A stretch of DNA of 64,000 nt. Source: DASVNK01 sp036383895. Lineage in GTDB: Bacteria > Verrucomicrobiota > Verrucomicrobiia > Limisphaerales > SXQI01. Of this stretch, positions 1-7,726 are shown piece after piece. The notes below the pieces were generated by a model that was not told the origin of the DNA, made no database searches, and saw nothing but the letters and a program-made list of their open reading frames with translations. The DNA lies in contig DASVNK010000035.1 in NCBI GenBank assembly GCA_036383895.1, forward strand, positions 34,531 to 98,530. The letters are read 5' to 3'. Positions within the stretch are counted from its first letter, which is position 1. Every line of letters begins with the position of its first letter. The position numbers and the translations under genes are program-made.

Positions 1-285
1 TTCGAGTTGGTTGGGCTGGAGGTCGAGTGTTTCGAAGTTGTCGCGAATCATGCGCGCGGTGCGATTCGATTTTTCGACGATGACGGCGGCGGCGGCACCG
101 CGGCTGAGTGATTCGAGGGAAAGCGCGCCGGAACCACCGAAGAGTTCGAGGACGGTGGCGCCTTGCACGCGCGGGCCGAGGCTGTTGAAGATGGCCTGCT
201 TAACCAAGTCGGGCGTGGGGCGGACGTCGTAGCCCTTCGGGACTTTGAGGATGCGTCCGCCGGATTTGCCGCCGATGATGCGCAT
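1..285 (-). CDS. rsmD: 16S rRNA (guanine(966)-N(2))-methyltransferase RsmD, partial (N-terminal 95 residues)
   Basis: Reading leftwards from an ATG at 285, the frame stays open to the window edge, so the C-terminal half is missing. The protein begins MRIIGGKSGGR and continues with VRPTPDLVKQAIFNSL and LELFGGSGALSLESLSRGA. These are the RsmD N-terminal signature, the R-PT-D-V-E-like segment and the SAM-binding motif I (here LFGGSGAL). The family methylates N2 of G966 in 16S rRNA during 30S assembly. The conserved NPPY catalytic motif would lie outside the window. A small gene ends 13 bases upstream on the same strand and is probably co-transcribed. Identification is from recognised motifs. Confidence 0.9.
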   Translation of the reverse strand, partial: MRIIGGKSGGRILKVPKGYDVRPTPDLVKQAIFNSLGPRVQGATVLELFGGSGALSLESLSRGAAAAVIVEKSNRTARMIRDNFETLDLQPNQLE

Positions 286-297
286 AGCGGCGGGTGT

Positions 298-504
298 CTA
301 GGTTTCGCGCTGGATGAGCATCCAGACTTCGTCAAAACTCATGCAGACGAGAAGAGGTTCGCCCGTGGTGAGTTGGACCCAGGCGCCGCGAGCGGGTTTC
401 TTGGCGTCGGGATAAACCATAACGACGTGGGCGGTGTTGATGATGACGTCGTGCTCGTGCTTGTCGTCTTCCATCCTGCAGCTTGTAACGCGAATTAAAG
501 CCAT
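298..504 (-). CDS. small protein of unknown function, FlbD-like in pattern
   Basis: A 68-residue protein starting MALIRVTSC. I chose the ATG at 504 because a GGAG lies 5 bases upstream; an in-frame GTG at 525 is the alternative. The chain alternates short strands (VIINTAHVVMVYP, WVQLTTGEPLLVCMSFDEVWMLIQ) in a layout like FlbD/SwrD small proteins: an N-terminal strand, a threonine-glycine turn, then V-x-x-S-x-D-E-V. I saw no flagellar genes nearby, so this is a fold-level guess only. It ends 13 bases before rsmD and probably shares its transcript. Confidence 0.55.
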   Translation of the reverse strand: MALIRVTSCRMEDDKHEHDVIINTAHVVMVYPDAKKPARGAWVQLTTGEPLLVCMSFDEVWMLIQRET

Positions 505-560
505 ATGTGCTCCGAATTTTTGCACAGTTGAGCAAGGCGCGTGAGGGAGGGCAATGGAAT

Positions 561-2093
561 TTAGTTGAAGTTACGGGATTTGAGGCGCTGATGCGTTTTC
601 GCTAAGAAGTAGGCGCACAAACCGACGTGTAGGGCTAGCGAGGCACTAATCCAAGGGAAGATACCGTTTTCGAAGGGATGAACGAGCATTCCAACAAAAC
701 CAGATTCAAAAAACCAACGGGAGCAATAGAGGAGCACCGCTTCGACAATGGTCCAGAAGTACATTGGTAGCACAAAGCCGAACGCGATGGTCGCGATCAG
801 TGTGGTGATCAGATGCTTGAGGCGGAGCGCAAAAAACAACCCAGCGATGGGAATGGTCACAAAGCTGGCCGCGCCGGACCAAAAGCGAGCACCCTCGCTT
901 CCCGACGAATCGTACTCGAGGTAGTACGACGATATTCCCCAATCTATGCCGACTGAGAAGGCAAACACGACAAGAACAAAAAGGGTTAGAACCACCGGAG
1001 TGTAGTAGCTCCAAACTGCGCGGAGCCGACCGTAAATAAGAGAGAATTCGGTGAAGGGAGCAACGAGGAGGAGTTCGAACGCTCCGCTTTCTTTCTCCCT
1101 TTGAAAACTGCTGGCTGAAGTGATCGCGAGCACGACGAGAATAACGAAGCCCATTAAAACGTGAACACTGGGAAGCTCCTGGATGGCCCATTCGGACGCG
1201 AGGAGGAGGCTTTCGACGAGAATGACACCCCCGATCATTGCCGTGCGGCCAACGCGGCTCCAGGCGGTGCGGTATTCGAGCCAGATGAGAGGGTTGCGGT
1301 TCATGCGCTGGCGCATGGTGCGGTTAAACTTTTGCCGCCAGAACCTGGGGGCGAGGAAGGTTTGGCGGAACCAAATTCGGCGGGGAGAGTTTTCTTCGAC
1401 GTCGCGTTGTTTGATGAGAAGGCGAGCGATGCGAAGGAGAGCGAAGATGGAGCCGAGCAGGACGATAACGAGATTTGTGGTGAGAATCACTTCTGTGCTC
1501 CAACGATTTGAACCAGGGCTGTTGATGCGTTGGATGTCGAGGAGTTCCCAATCGATCCATAAGAAGAGACTGGTGAAGGTGAGAGCGAGGAGAGTTGCGG
1601 GGAGAGCGCGCTTGCTGAAAACGGAAGCGAGCATTCCGGCGGAAAGTGCGATGAGGATCGCGGTTAACTCGAGGAGGAGCATTCGCAATACGTCGACAGG
1701 AGCGAGCCCGCCGGAGAGGAACGGAACGACGCTGAGCGGAATGAGGACGGCCCAGATACTGAGGAGACGAAAGAGTTGAGTCGCGAACTTGGCGAAGACG
1801 AGCTTGGTGGCGGTGAGCGGCGTGAGGAACAGGAGGTCGAGGGTTCCTTCGCGGCGTTCGCGGCTGATGACATCGGCGGTGAGGAGCGGCGCTAAAACAA
1901 CGAGGGCGATGACGCCAAATTGATAGATTGCGTAGAACAGGGCGTCTCCGCGGTTCAGTCCGGAGCCAGAACCGAGCATGGTTAAGGCGAGCAGAAGGAT
2001 GGCGATCGCGCCGACCACGACGCGCAGGCGGTAGTTGGCCGGCGCGCGGGCGGTGATCCTGAGTTCACGAGAAATGACGGGTAGACTAATCAG
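561..2093 (-). CDS. ABC-2 type transport system permease-like membrane protein
   Basis: About 510 residues with roughly twelve hydrophobic segments. After the first membrane segment comes the cytoplasmic motif TADVISRERREGTLDLLFLTPL, typical of ABC-2 permeases of the GldF/NatB kind, and a second related motif occurs in the C-terminal half (SSFQREKESGAFELLLVAPF), so the protein is a tandem of two permease halves. The gene at 7727-9322 is a clear paralogue. The start is uncertain. Homology with that paralogue (SLPVISREL against LLPVVQREL) puts it at about 2093, where only a CTG is available; the nearest in-frame TTG is at 2378, inside the divergent dehydratase gene. No ATPase gene lies beside it, so the energising partner must be encoded elsewhere. 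Substrate unknown. Confidence 0.75.
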   Translation of the reverse strand: MISLPVISRELRITARAPANYRLRVVVGAIAILLLALTMLGSGSGLNRGDALFYAIYQFGVIALVVLAPLLTADVISRERREGTLDLLFLTPLTATKLVFAKFATQLFRLLSIWAVLIPLSVVPFLSGGLAPVDVLRMLLLELTAILIALSAGMLASVFSKRALPATLLALTFTSLFLWIDWELLDIQRINSPGSNRWSTEVILTTNLVIVLLGSIFALLRIARLLIKQRDVEENSPRRIWFRQTFLAPRFWRQKFNRTMRQRMNRNPLIWLEYRTAWSRVGRTAMIGGVILVESLLLASEWAIQELPSVHVLMGFVILVVLAITSASSFQREKESGAFELLLVAPFTEFSLIYGRLRAVWSYYTPVVLTLFVLVVFAFSVGIDWGISSYYLEYDSSGSEGARFWSGAASFVTIPIAGLFFALRLKHLITTLIATIAFGFVLPMYFWTIVEAVLLYCSRWFFESGFVGMLVHPFENGIFPWISASLALHVGLCAYFLAKTHQRLKSRNFN

Positions 2094-2235
2094 ATGCTTG
2101 GTTGTTAGACGGGGTAACGCGCGAATTGTTGCGCGGAGATCGTTGAGGCGTAAAGGGCACTGTAAAGCGAGGAGAATAGGCGAAGGCGAATTTGGAAGGC
2201 TCGACAGCGGTTTGGACGTGATTAACTTCAGGCGG

Positions 2236-4824
2236 ATGCCGACGAGGGCGAGTGAAGTATTGGATTTTGCGGAGGTGGGACGAGTTCCTGCATTGGGCGA
2301 TAATGTCGCGATCGCGGTGCGGACGCTGGCGGCGGGAACGAGGGTTTTGATTCGGCAATTGGTGTTCGAGTTTTCCAATACGGTTCTGGAGGGGCATCGG
2401 TTCGCGATTTACCGGATTCGAACGGGGGAACCGCTGTTGTCGTGGGGATTGCCGTTTGGACGGGCGGTGCGGGACATCGAACCGGGCGAGTATATTTGCA
2501 ATGAGAAGATCCTGCGGGTGTTGAAGGAACGGCGGGTGGAGGCGGAGTTACCAGGCGCGGCCAACTTTATTGATCATCGGCTGCCGTTTGAGTTGAAGGA
2601 GGAGGGATTTCGGCCGGGAGAGCAGGTGTCGATGGTGGACGATGGTCGGACGTTTCTCGGGTTTCGGCGGGACGGAGAGCGAGGAGTGGGGACCCGCAAT
2701 TATATCGTGGTGATGGGGACGAGTTCGCGGACGGGAGCGTTTGCGCGTGCCGTGGCAGGTCGGTTTCGGGATGTGGCGAGGAATTTTCGAAATGTGGATG
2801 GGGTGGTGGCGGTGGATCACACCGAAGGGGGAGGAACAACAAAGCCGAACAATTTTGAAGTGACGTTGCGAACACTGGCGGGGTTCATGGTGAATCCGAA
2901 TGTGGGTGCGGTGCTGTGCGTGGACTATGGGAATGAGGCGGTTTCGAACGCGGCTTTGACGCGATATTTGGAAGAGAACGGTTATCCGACCCGAGGCTTA
3001 CTGCATCGTTTTTTTTCGATTGGTGGGTCATACGAGAAATCATTGGAAGAAGCGGCTGGGATTGTTTCGGAGTGGGTGACGCGAGTGGATGAATTTCGAC
3101 GAGAGGCAGTGCCGTTGACGCATCTCAAGATCGGATTGCAATGCGGCGGGTCGGACGCGTTTTCCGGCGTTTCGGCGAATCCGTTGGCAGGGATTATGGC
3201 GCGCGAGACGGTGGCGCGCGGCGGGAGCGCTAACCTTGCTGAAACGGATGAGTTGATCGGCGCGGAGAGTTATGTACTCACGAAGGTGCGCGACTTCGCG
3301 ACGGCGCAGGCGTTTATAGAAAAGTCGCGGCGGTTCCAGGAATGGGCGGCGCGGCACGGGCACACTGCGGAAGGAAATCCCTCCGGCGGGAACATGCTGC
3401 GCGGGCTTTACAATATTGCGATTAAATCGATTGGTGCCGCGCGGAAGAAAGATCCAGCGACGCGACTGGATTACGTGATTGATTTTGGTGAGCGGATGCG
3501 GGCACCAGGATTTTATTTCATGGATAGTCCCGGGAATGACTTGGAGAGCATCGCCGGGCAGGTGGCGGCAGGTTGTAACATCATTCTGTTCGCGACGGGG
3601 AATGGATCGATTACGAATTTTCCGTTCGTGCCGACGATCAAGGTGATGACCACGACGCGGCGTTTTGAGCTGGTGCGAAACGAAATGGATTTCAATGCGG
3701 GGCGCTATTTGGATGGGGAAGCGCTGGAGGATTTGGGACGGGAGGCTTTTGAGTTGATGGTGCGGGTTGGGTCTGGTGATAGGAGCGCGGGCGAAAAGGC
3801 GGGACATTCGCAAGTGCAGTTGTGGCGGGAATGGAGGAACAATTCAGCCGGGGCGAACTCAGCGGAAAGCGACTCGGAAATCCAATTCAGTGCGACGCAT
3901 GAGCAGGTGAGGAAAGCTCGCGAGATTGTTGCGAGCGCTGGGAGGAGACAAATTGCATTGGTATTACCTACGAGTTTGTGCGCGGGGCAAATTGCGAGCG
4001 GGATCACGGAAAAGCTGAACCGGATGGGCGGGGCGTTCGATCGCGCGGTAGCTTTGCCCCACACCGAGGGTTGCGGGAATTCTGGCGGAGAGAGCGAGCG
4101 GCTGTTCATGCGGACCATGGCGGGTTACCTGGCGCATCCATTCGTTGCCCGGGGACTTTTGCTGGAGCACGGATGTGAGAAGACCCACAACGACGCGTTT
4201 CGAAAAGTGCTGCGCGAGCTCGCTATGCCGGAGACGAATTATGCATTTCAGAGCGTGCAGTTAGACGGCGGAATCGAGCGCGTGACGGAGAAATGCCTGG
4301 CGTGGTTCAGAGAGCAGGGCCGAGACAGCGAAACAGAACGAAAGAGGAGTTTTTCGGGGATTGGTTTGCATGGTCGCGCGATGCCGGAAAATGTGCGGGC
4401 GGCATTTGGAATGTTGAATTCTGCTTTTGCCGAAGCTGGGAGTGCGGTGGTGCGGACTTTTGGCGCGGGAGACGAGTTGGATTATGGAGAGCGAATCCAG
4501 GAACCGAAAGAGTTCCGGATGCGCTGCCCTACTGACGATGATCTTGAGATTATCACGGGATTGTGCGGGACCGGAATCCAGGTGGCGGTGCTGTTTGTTT
4601 CGGGAACAATGGTGGCAGGAAATCCGATGGTGCCGACGATCCGCGTGGGCTTCGGAGGCGAAGTGGACGCCACAGTGAAAGAAGAAGATTCGGCCGAAAG
4701 TATTTTTGAGGCGATTCTGAAAGTGCTCGAGCGAGTATTGTTGGAGAAGCAAAAGACCGCGGCGGAGCGCGTTGGTGATCTAGGGTTTCAGATCACGCGC
4801 GGATACGAGGGGATCTCGCTTTAA
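2236..4824 (+). CDS. UxaA-family (altronate dehydratase-like) protein with an extra partial UxaA module
   Basis: 862 residues from the ATG at 2236, which an AGGCGG directly precedes. Residues about 1-100 are a SAF domain; residues about 140-540 follow the UxaA hydro-lyase layout (RGVGTRNYI, KIGLQCGGSDAFSGVSANP, SPGNDLESIAGQVAAGCN, FVPTIKV, LDGEALEDLG). UxaA enzymes dehydrate altronate or related aldonates in hexuronate breakdown, and normally have about 400-500 residues. Here about 300 more residues follow, repeating the first lobe (HTEGCGNSGGE at about 609, EHGCEKTH at about 644) and the closing GNPMVPTIRVG motif. The cysteines of those motifs are absent from the first copy (HTEGGGTT at about 195; CVDYGNE at about 228). 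No uronate genes are nearby. The fold assignment is firm, the substrate is not. Confidence 0.8.
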   Translation: MPTRASEVLDFAEVGRVPALGDNVAIAVRTLAAGTRVLIRQLVFEFSNTVLEGHRFAIYRIRTGEPLLSWGLPFGRAVRDIEPGEYICNEKILRVLKERRVEAELPGAANFIDHRLPFELKEEGFRPGEQVSMVDDGRTFLGFRRDGERGVGTRNYIVVMGTSSRTGAFARAVAGRFRDVARNFRNVDGVVAVDHTEGGGTTKPNNFEVTLRTLAGFMVNPNVGAVLCVDYGNEAVSNAALTRYLEENGYPTRGLLHRFFSIGGSYEKSLEEAAGIVSEWVTRVDEFRREAVPLTHLKIGLQCGGSDAFSGVSANPLAGIMARETVARGGSANLAETDELIGAESYVLTKVRDFATAQAFIEKSRRFQEWAARHGHTAEGNPSGGNMLRGLYNIAIKSIGAARKKDPATRLDYVIDFGERMRAPGFYFMDSPGNDLESIAGQVAAGCNIILFATGNGSITNFPFVPTIKVMTTTRRFELVRNEMDFNAGRYLDGEALEDLGREAFELMVRVGSGDRSAGEKAGHSQVQLWREWRNNSAGANSAESDSEIQFSATHEQVRKAREIVASAGRRQIALVLPTSLCAGQIASGITEKLNRMGGAFDRAVALPHTEGCGNSGGESERLFMRTMAGYLAHPFVARGLLLEHGCEKTHNDAFRKVLRELAMPETNYAFQSVQLDGGIERVTEKCLAWFREQGRDSETERKRSFSGIGLHGRAMPENVRAAFGMLNSAFAEAGSAVVRTFGAGDELDYGERIQEPKEFRMRCPTDDDLEIITGLCGTGIQVAVLFVSGTMVAGNPMVPTIRVGFGGEVDATVKEEDSAESIFEAILKVLERVLLEKQKTAAERVGDLGFQITRGYEGISL

Positions 4825-4827
4825 CGG

Positions 4828-5250
4828 TCAGATTCCAGTGATGGCTTTTTTGAGAACGAGGCAGTTGCTGGAGTCGCGCCGGATATAAGCGACGTCATCC
4901 ATGAGCGTACGCATGAGGAAAATGCCGCGGCCGCGCTCATGTTCCGGCGGCGGGACCGGAACGTGTGGGGGAAAGTCGCAGCCGCAGGTGTGATCGTTGA
5001 TGCGGAGCTCGAGTTGCGCAGATCCTAAAATGACTTCGACAACAATGCCGCTGGCCTGAAGTTTGAGCGGGGTGTGCTGAACGGCGTTATTGCAACCTTC
5101 CACGAAAGCGAGTTCACAGGCCCAAATTTCTCGCTCGGCGAGTTTGTTGGATTCGAGAAATCCCCGGAGCTTTGCAGCGCCAGCCCGGACGGCGGCGAAG
5201 CTGCACTCCATTTGCAAGCGCAGTGCTGGCGGATCGACAGCTCGGCTCAT
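4828..5250 (-). CDS. anti-sigma-factor-type serine kinase (RsbW/SpoIIAB-like HATPase_c_2)
   Basis: About 140 residues, one GHKL ATP-binding domain. Visible motifs are the N box (ELAFVEGCNNAVQH), the G1-like box (RINDHTCGCDFP) and the G2 box with flanking residues (ERGRGIFLMRTLMDDV). Proteins of this size and layout phosphorylate STAS-type anti-anti-sigma factors or bind sigma factors in partner-switching cascades. No STAS or PP2C partner is visible in the window. I chose the ATG at 5250; an in-frame GTG lies 9 bases upstream. The stop sits 3 bases past the convergent dehydratase stop. Confidence 0.8.
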   Translation of the reverse strand: MSRAVDPPALRLQMECSFAAVRAGAAKLRGFLESNKLAEREIWACELAFVEGCNNAVQHTPLKLQASGIVVEVILGSAQLELRINDHTCGCDFPPHVPVPPPEHERGRGIFLMRTLMDDVAYIRRDSSNCLVLKKAITGI

Positions 5251-5297
5251 GGAACTCACGAGTTGTAGCGCGGAAGCCCATTTTGCGCAAGACAGGC

Positions 5298-5326
5298 AAA
5301 AAAAAAGAGCCGCAGTAAAGCGGCTC
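5298..5326 (-). terminator. intrinsic terminator of the PEP-CTERM gene
   Basis: A perfect 7-bp stem (GAGCCGC / GCGGCTC) with a 6-base loop at 5307-5326 is followed, in the minus direction, by nine T residues (A run at 5298-5306 on the given strand). It lies 18 bases beyond the stop codon of the PEP-CTERM gene. This is the textbook rho-independent form. Confidence 0.9.
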
Positions 5327-5344
5327 GGAGTAGAACGAAATAGC

Positions 5345-5974
5345 TTAGCGGCGCGAAGGTAAGAACCGGCGCACGCAGAAGAGACTGCCGAGCCCGAGCC
5401 CGAACAACATCAGCGAAGCACCACCGTCCGGAACGCTGACGATCGAAAGATTATCAATAGCGCGGCACTTGTAGTCTGCAGTGGGATCATCAGGATTCCA
5501 GATCTTCAGCAAGGTGTCTCCGGTTTGAGCGGCGGTAAATGTGAACGTCCGTTCGGTGAGACCGGTGTTGAAGTGGTCGAAGAACAAAGTCTCGAGAACT
5601 CCGCCGAGGCTGACCTCGACCCCGTAAGCGCCCTTGCCATTAGTGTAGCCCCAAAGCGACACCTGGTAGGTTTCGCCAGCGACGAGGGAGATGGTGCGCT
5701 GGATACCAGAGCCTTCGTTCAACATCAGCGCTTGCTTATCGAAGAAATCGATGGAGGTGCCGACATAGCGCTTGTCGTCCATCAGGTAAGCTCGCTCGCC
5801 GTCTCCGTCGTGGAGGACCGTCCATCCGGGGATATCATTCCCCTGAACGTAACGGTACCAACCGGGCCCGATGAAATTGCCTGGAGTTTCGAAGTTCTCG
5901 GTTAAAACGGTGATCCCAAAAGAACTGGCTGGAATGGCCGCTGCCGCCGCTAACGCTACCCAAAATCTACTCAT
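5345..5974 (-). CDS. PEP-CTERM sorted extracellular protein
   Basis: 209 residues from the ATG at 5974 (a longer frame opens at 6049). The N-terminus MSRFWVALAAAAAIPASSFG is a signal peptide. The middle is a beta-rich, jelly-roll-like domain (ENFETPGNFIGPGWYRYVQG at the start; GETYQVSLWGYTNGKGAYG in the centre), similar to secreted carbohydrate-binding-like domains. The C-terminus has VPDGG, a hydrophobic helix (LMLFGLGLGSLFCV) and the basic tail RRFLPSRR. That is the PEP-CTERM sorting tail in its VPDxG form, recognised by exosortase. A strong terminator follows. It is monocistronic. Ligand unknown. Confidence 0.85.
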   Translation of the reverse strand: MSRFWVALAAAAAIPASSFGITVLTENFETPGNFIGPGWYRYVQGNDIPGWTVLHDGDGERAYLMDDKRYVGTSIDFFDKQALMLNEGSGIQRTISLVAGETYQVSLWGYTNGKGAYGVEVSLGGVLETLFFDHFNTGLTERTFTFTAAQTGDTLLKIWNPDDPTADYKCRAIDNLSIVSVPDGGASLMLFGLGLGSLFCVRRFLPSRR

Positions 5975-6128
5975 TGCTGAGAGGATTAATAGCGACCCGC
6001 GTGCCAAGTGGAAGTCGTTGCGATACAATGGGCAATTTTGTAAAATCACGACAGCTGTAAGGTGCCTTAACAGTTTTTGCCTAATGCCAGATGGCCTTAG
6101 AAAATACCCTGGCGGATGAAACCAAAGA

Positions 6129-6527
6129 TTAGGGCTTATCTCCTAGCGCCACTTGCGGAGCAAAGTTGGCAGAAGTCTCCACGATCACAGCAGTTCCGTA
6201 ACAAAGCACCTCGGTCATTCCGGGACCGATCTCCGTGGCGTCATACCGAACCCCAATCACCGCGTTGGCGCCGACCTGGCCCGCGTGGGAAAGCATGAGA
6301 CGGAACGCTTCGTCACGGGCCTGCTCGCAGAGGGTTGTGTAGAGGGAGATGTTGCCACCGAAAAACTTTTGCACGCTAGCACCAATATCACCGAGAGCGG
6401 AACGAGCACGGACGATGATGCCGCGGACGACGCCGAGGGAGCGAACCACGCGGTAACCCGGCAGGTCGAAGGTGGTGGAGGTGAGGGGGTGTGTGTTGGT
6501 GATGTTTGGTTCGTTCAAATTACTCAA
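6129..6527 (-). CDS. YbjQ family (UPF0145) heavy-metal-binding-domain-like protein
   Basis: About 132 residues. The family pattern is clear: a TSTTFDLPGYRVVRSLGVVRG opening, a central GGNISLYTTLCEQARDEAFRLML helix and a closing GANAVIGVRYDATEIG / TEVLCYGTAVIVE strand pair. YbjQ proteins form small oligomers and have no settled biochemical role. The start is a TTG at 6527, with another TTG three codons later; there is no ATG in the useful range and no clear Shine-Dalgarno, so the start is uncertain. Confidence 0.85.
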   Translation of the reverse strand: MSNLNEPNITNTHPLTSTTFDLPGYRVVRSLGVVRGIIVRARSALGDIGASVQKFFGGNISLYTTLCEQARDEAFRLMLSHAGQVGANAVIGVRYDATEIGPGMTEVLCYGTAVIVETSANFAPQVALGDKP

Positions 6528-6553
6528 GTAGTTTTGCCTCGCGTTTATTTACA

Positions 6554-6706
6554 ATGCGCGCTTCAAAACTGAATTCTATTCAGCTTTTGTTTGGGTGGAT
6601 CAAGAACCAATTGAGTTTTAAGCTGGCCAAGCAGAAAAAGCGTCGCGAAAGCGAGCGGCGCAAAGACTTCCTGGCAGGAAGTTTGTTGAGGGGTTGGAGA
6701 GGTTGA
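6554..6706 (+). CDS. possible small basic protein (50 residues), doubtful
   Basis: An ATG at 6554 opens a 50-residue frame rich in lysine and arginine (KLAKQKKRRESERRKDF), in the otherwise empty 334-base stretch between ybjQ and the next plus-strand gene. I recognise no family and see no ribosome binding site. It may be chance; the rest of the stretch shows nothing else. Confidence 0.2.
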   Translation: MRASKLNSIQLLFGWIKNQLSFKLAKQKKRRESERRKDFLAGSLLRGWRG

Positions 6707-6861
6707 GGATTTGGGTTTTGTTTCCTTTGGGCGAGATCAAAAGGATTCGAAGTAAACGGAACTTCAGCAATGCAGGAAAATCGTTACCCTCGAAACTCGG
6801 CATTACAGAAACCAAAAGGAAATGTAATCGCCGTTGGCCACCCGCCCAGTATGATGCTGAC

Positions 6862-7659
6862 ATGTCGCGCGCGAAGATCATTCTCATTTTGGTTCTCGCG
6901 ATCCTTCTCCTCCCTCTGCTGTTGTGGCCTTTCTTGAAGCCCGCGCCACCGGAATTCCTGAACAACAAAGCCCCTGCCTACCAAACATTACAGCGCGCCG
7001 CGAACAGCCTGGGGAATATCAACCCGAAACCATCCGCAGACGAACTCGCGGAGGACGCTGGCTCAAATGCCGCCGCCCTGAAAATCCTGCGCGAAGCTCT
7101 AAACCAGCCCTTCCAACTGCCCGAAGAGGCCTATAGCCAATCAACCATTGATAAAGTTATCGGCAACATCGGCTCATTCAAAACACTCGCCATCGTTCTA
7201 AAGAACGAAGGACTGGCTGCCGAGCAAAGAAACCAAACAACGAACGCCGTCGCGTCCTACCTCGACCTGATCCGGTTCGGCCAAAAAATTGAATCCGGCT
7301 TGCTGATCTTCGCACTCATTGGTGTTTCCATTGAGCGCATGGGCGTGGAGGCACTAACCGCAATTGAATGGAAAATCGAACCGCCCTTGCGCGCACAAAT
7401 TGCTGCCGAATTACGCTCCTTAAATTCCAAGCGCGTTCCTTTCCCGCAGATCGAGGAAGGCGAACGCTTCATCCTCCGCCGCAGTTCTCCCACACCGATC
7501 CATTTTCTCATCCTCCGCCGCGCAGTCCGCCCCGCGATCGAAAAAGGCAAAGTAAAATACGACCAAGCCTCGAAAGATCTGGAAACCCTCGCCGCAAAGT
7601 TTGACCAACCCTCTGCCGCGAGCCGGGAGCCGCAACCAAACACGAAGAAGAACCAGTAA
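6862..7659 (+). CDS. membrane-anchored protein of unknown function
   Basis: 265 residues from the ATG at 6862; the frame is open further upstream, but MSRAKIILILVLAILLLPLLLWPFL is an obvious signal anchor. The rest is helical and hydrophilic, with a region around residues 110-160 (AEQRNQTTNAVASYLDLIRFGQKIESG) that looks like a TPR-type repeat pair, ending in a Lys/Asn/Gln-rich tail. No catalytic motif seen. A permease gene follows 67 bases downstream on the same strand, so the two may be co-transcribed. Confidence 0.7.
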   Translation: MSRAKIILILVLAILLLPLLLWPFLKPAPPEFLNNKAPAYQTLQRAANSLGNINPKPSADELAEDAGSNAAALKILREALNQPFQLPEEAYSQSTIDKVIGNIGSFKTLAIVLKNEGLAAEQRNQTTNAVASYLDLIRFGQKIESGLLIFALIGVSIERMGVEALTAIEWKIEPPLRAQIAAELRSLNSKRVPFPQIEEGERFILRRSSPTPIHFLILRRAVRPAIEKGKVKYDQASKDLETLAAKFDQPSAASREPQPNTKKNQ

Positions 7660-7726
7660 CGATTCGGTCGTTGCAAATCCCCCATAACGCACACAGCATC
7701 GCGCGGTCTAATTCCTTCAAGCCGTA

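Noticed and set aside
6055..6077. Imperfect hairpin with a T run (CTGTAAGG...CCTTAACAG then TTTTT)
   Set aside because: It would terminate plus-strand transcription, but no plus-strand gene lies upstream of it.
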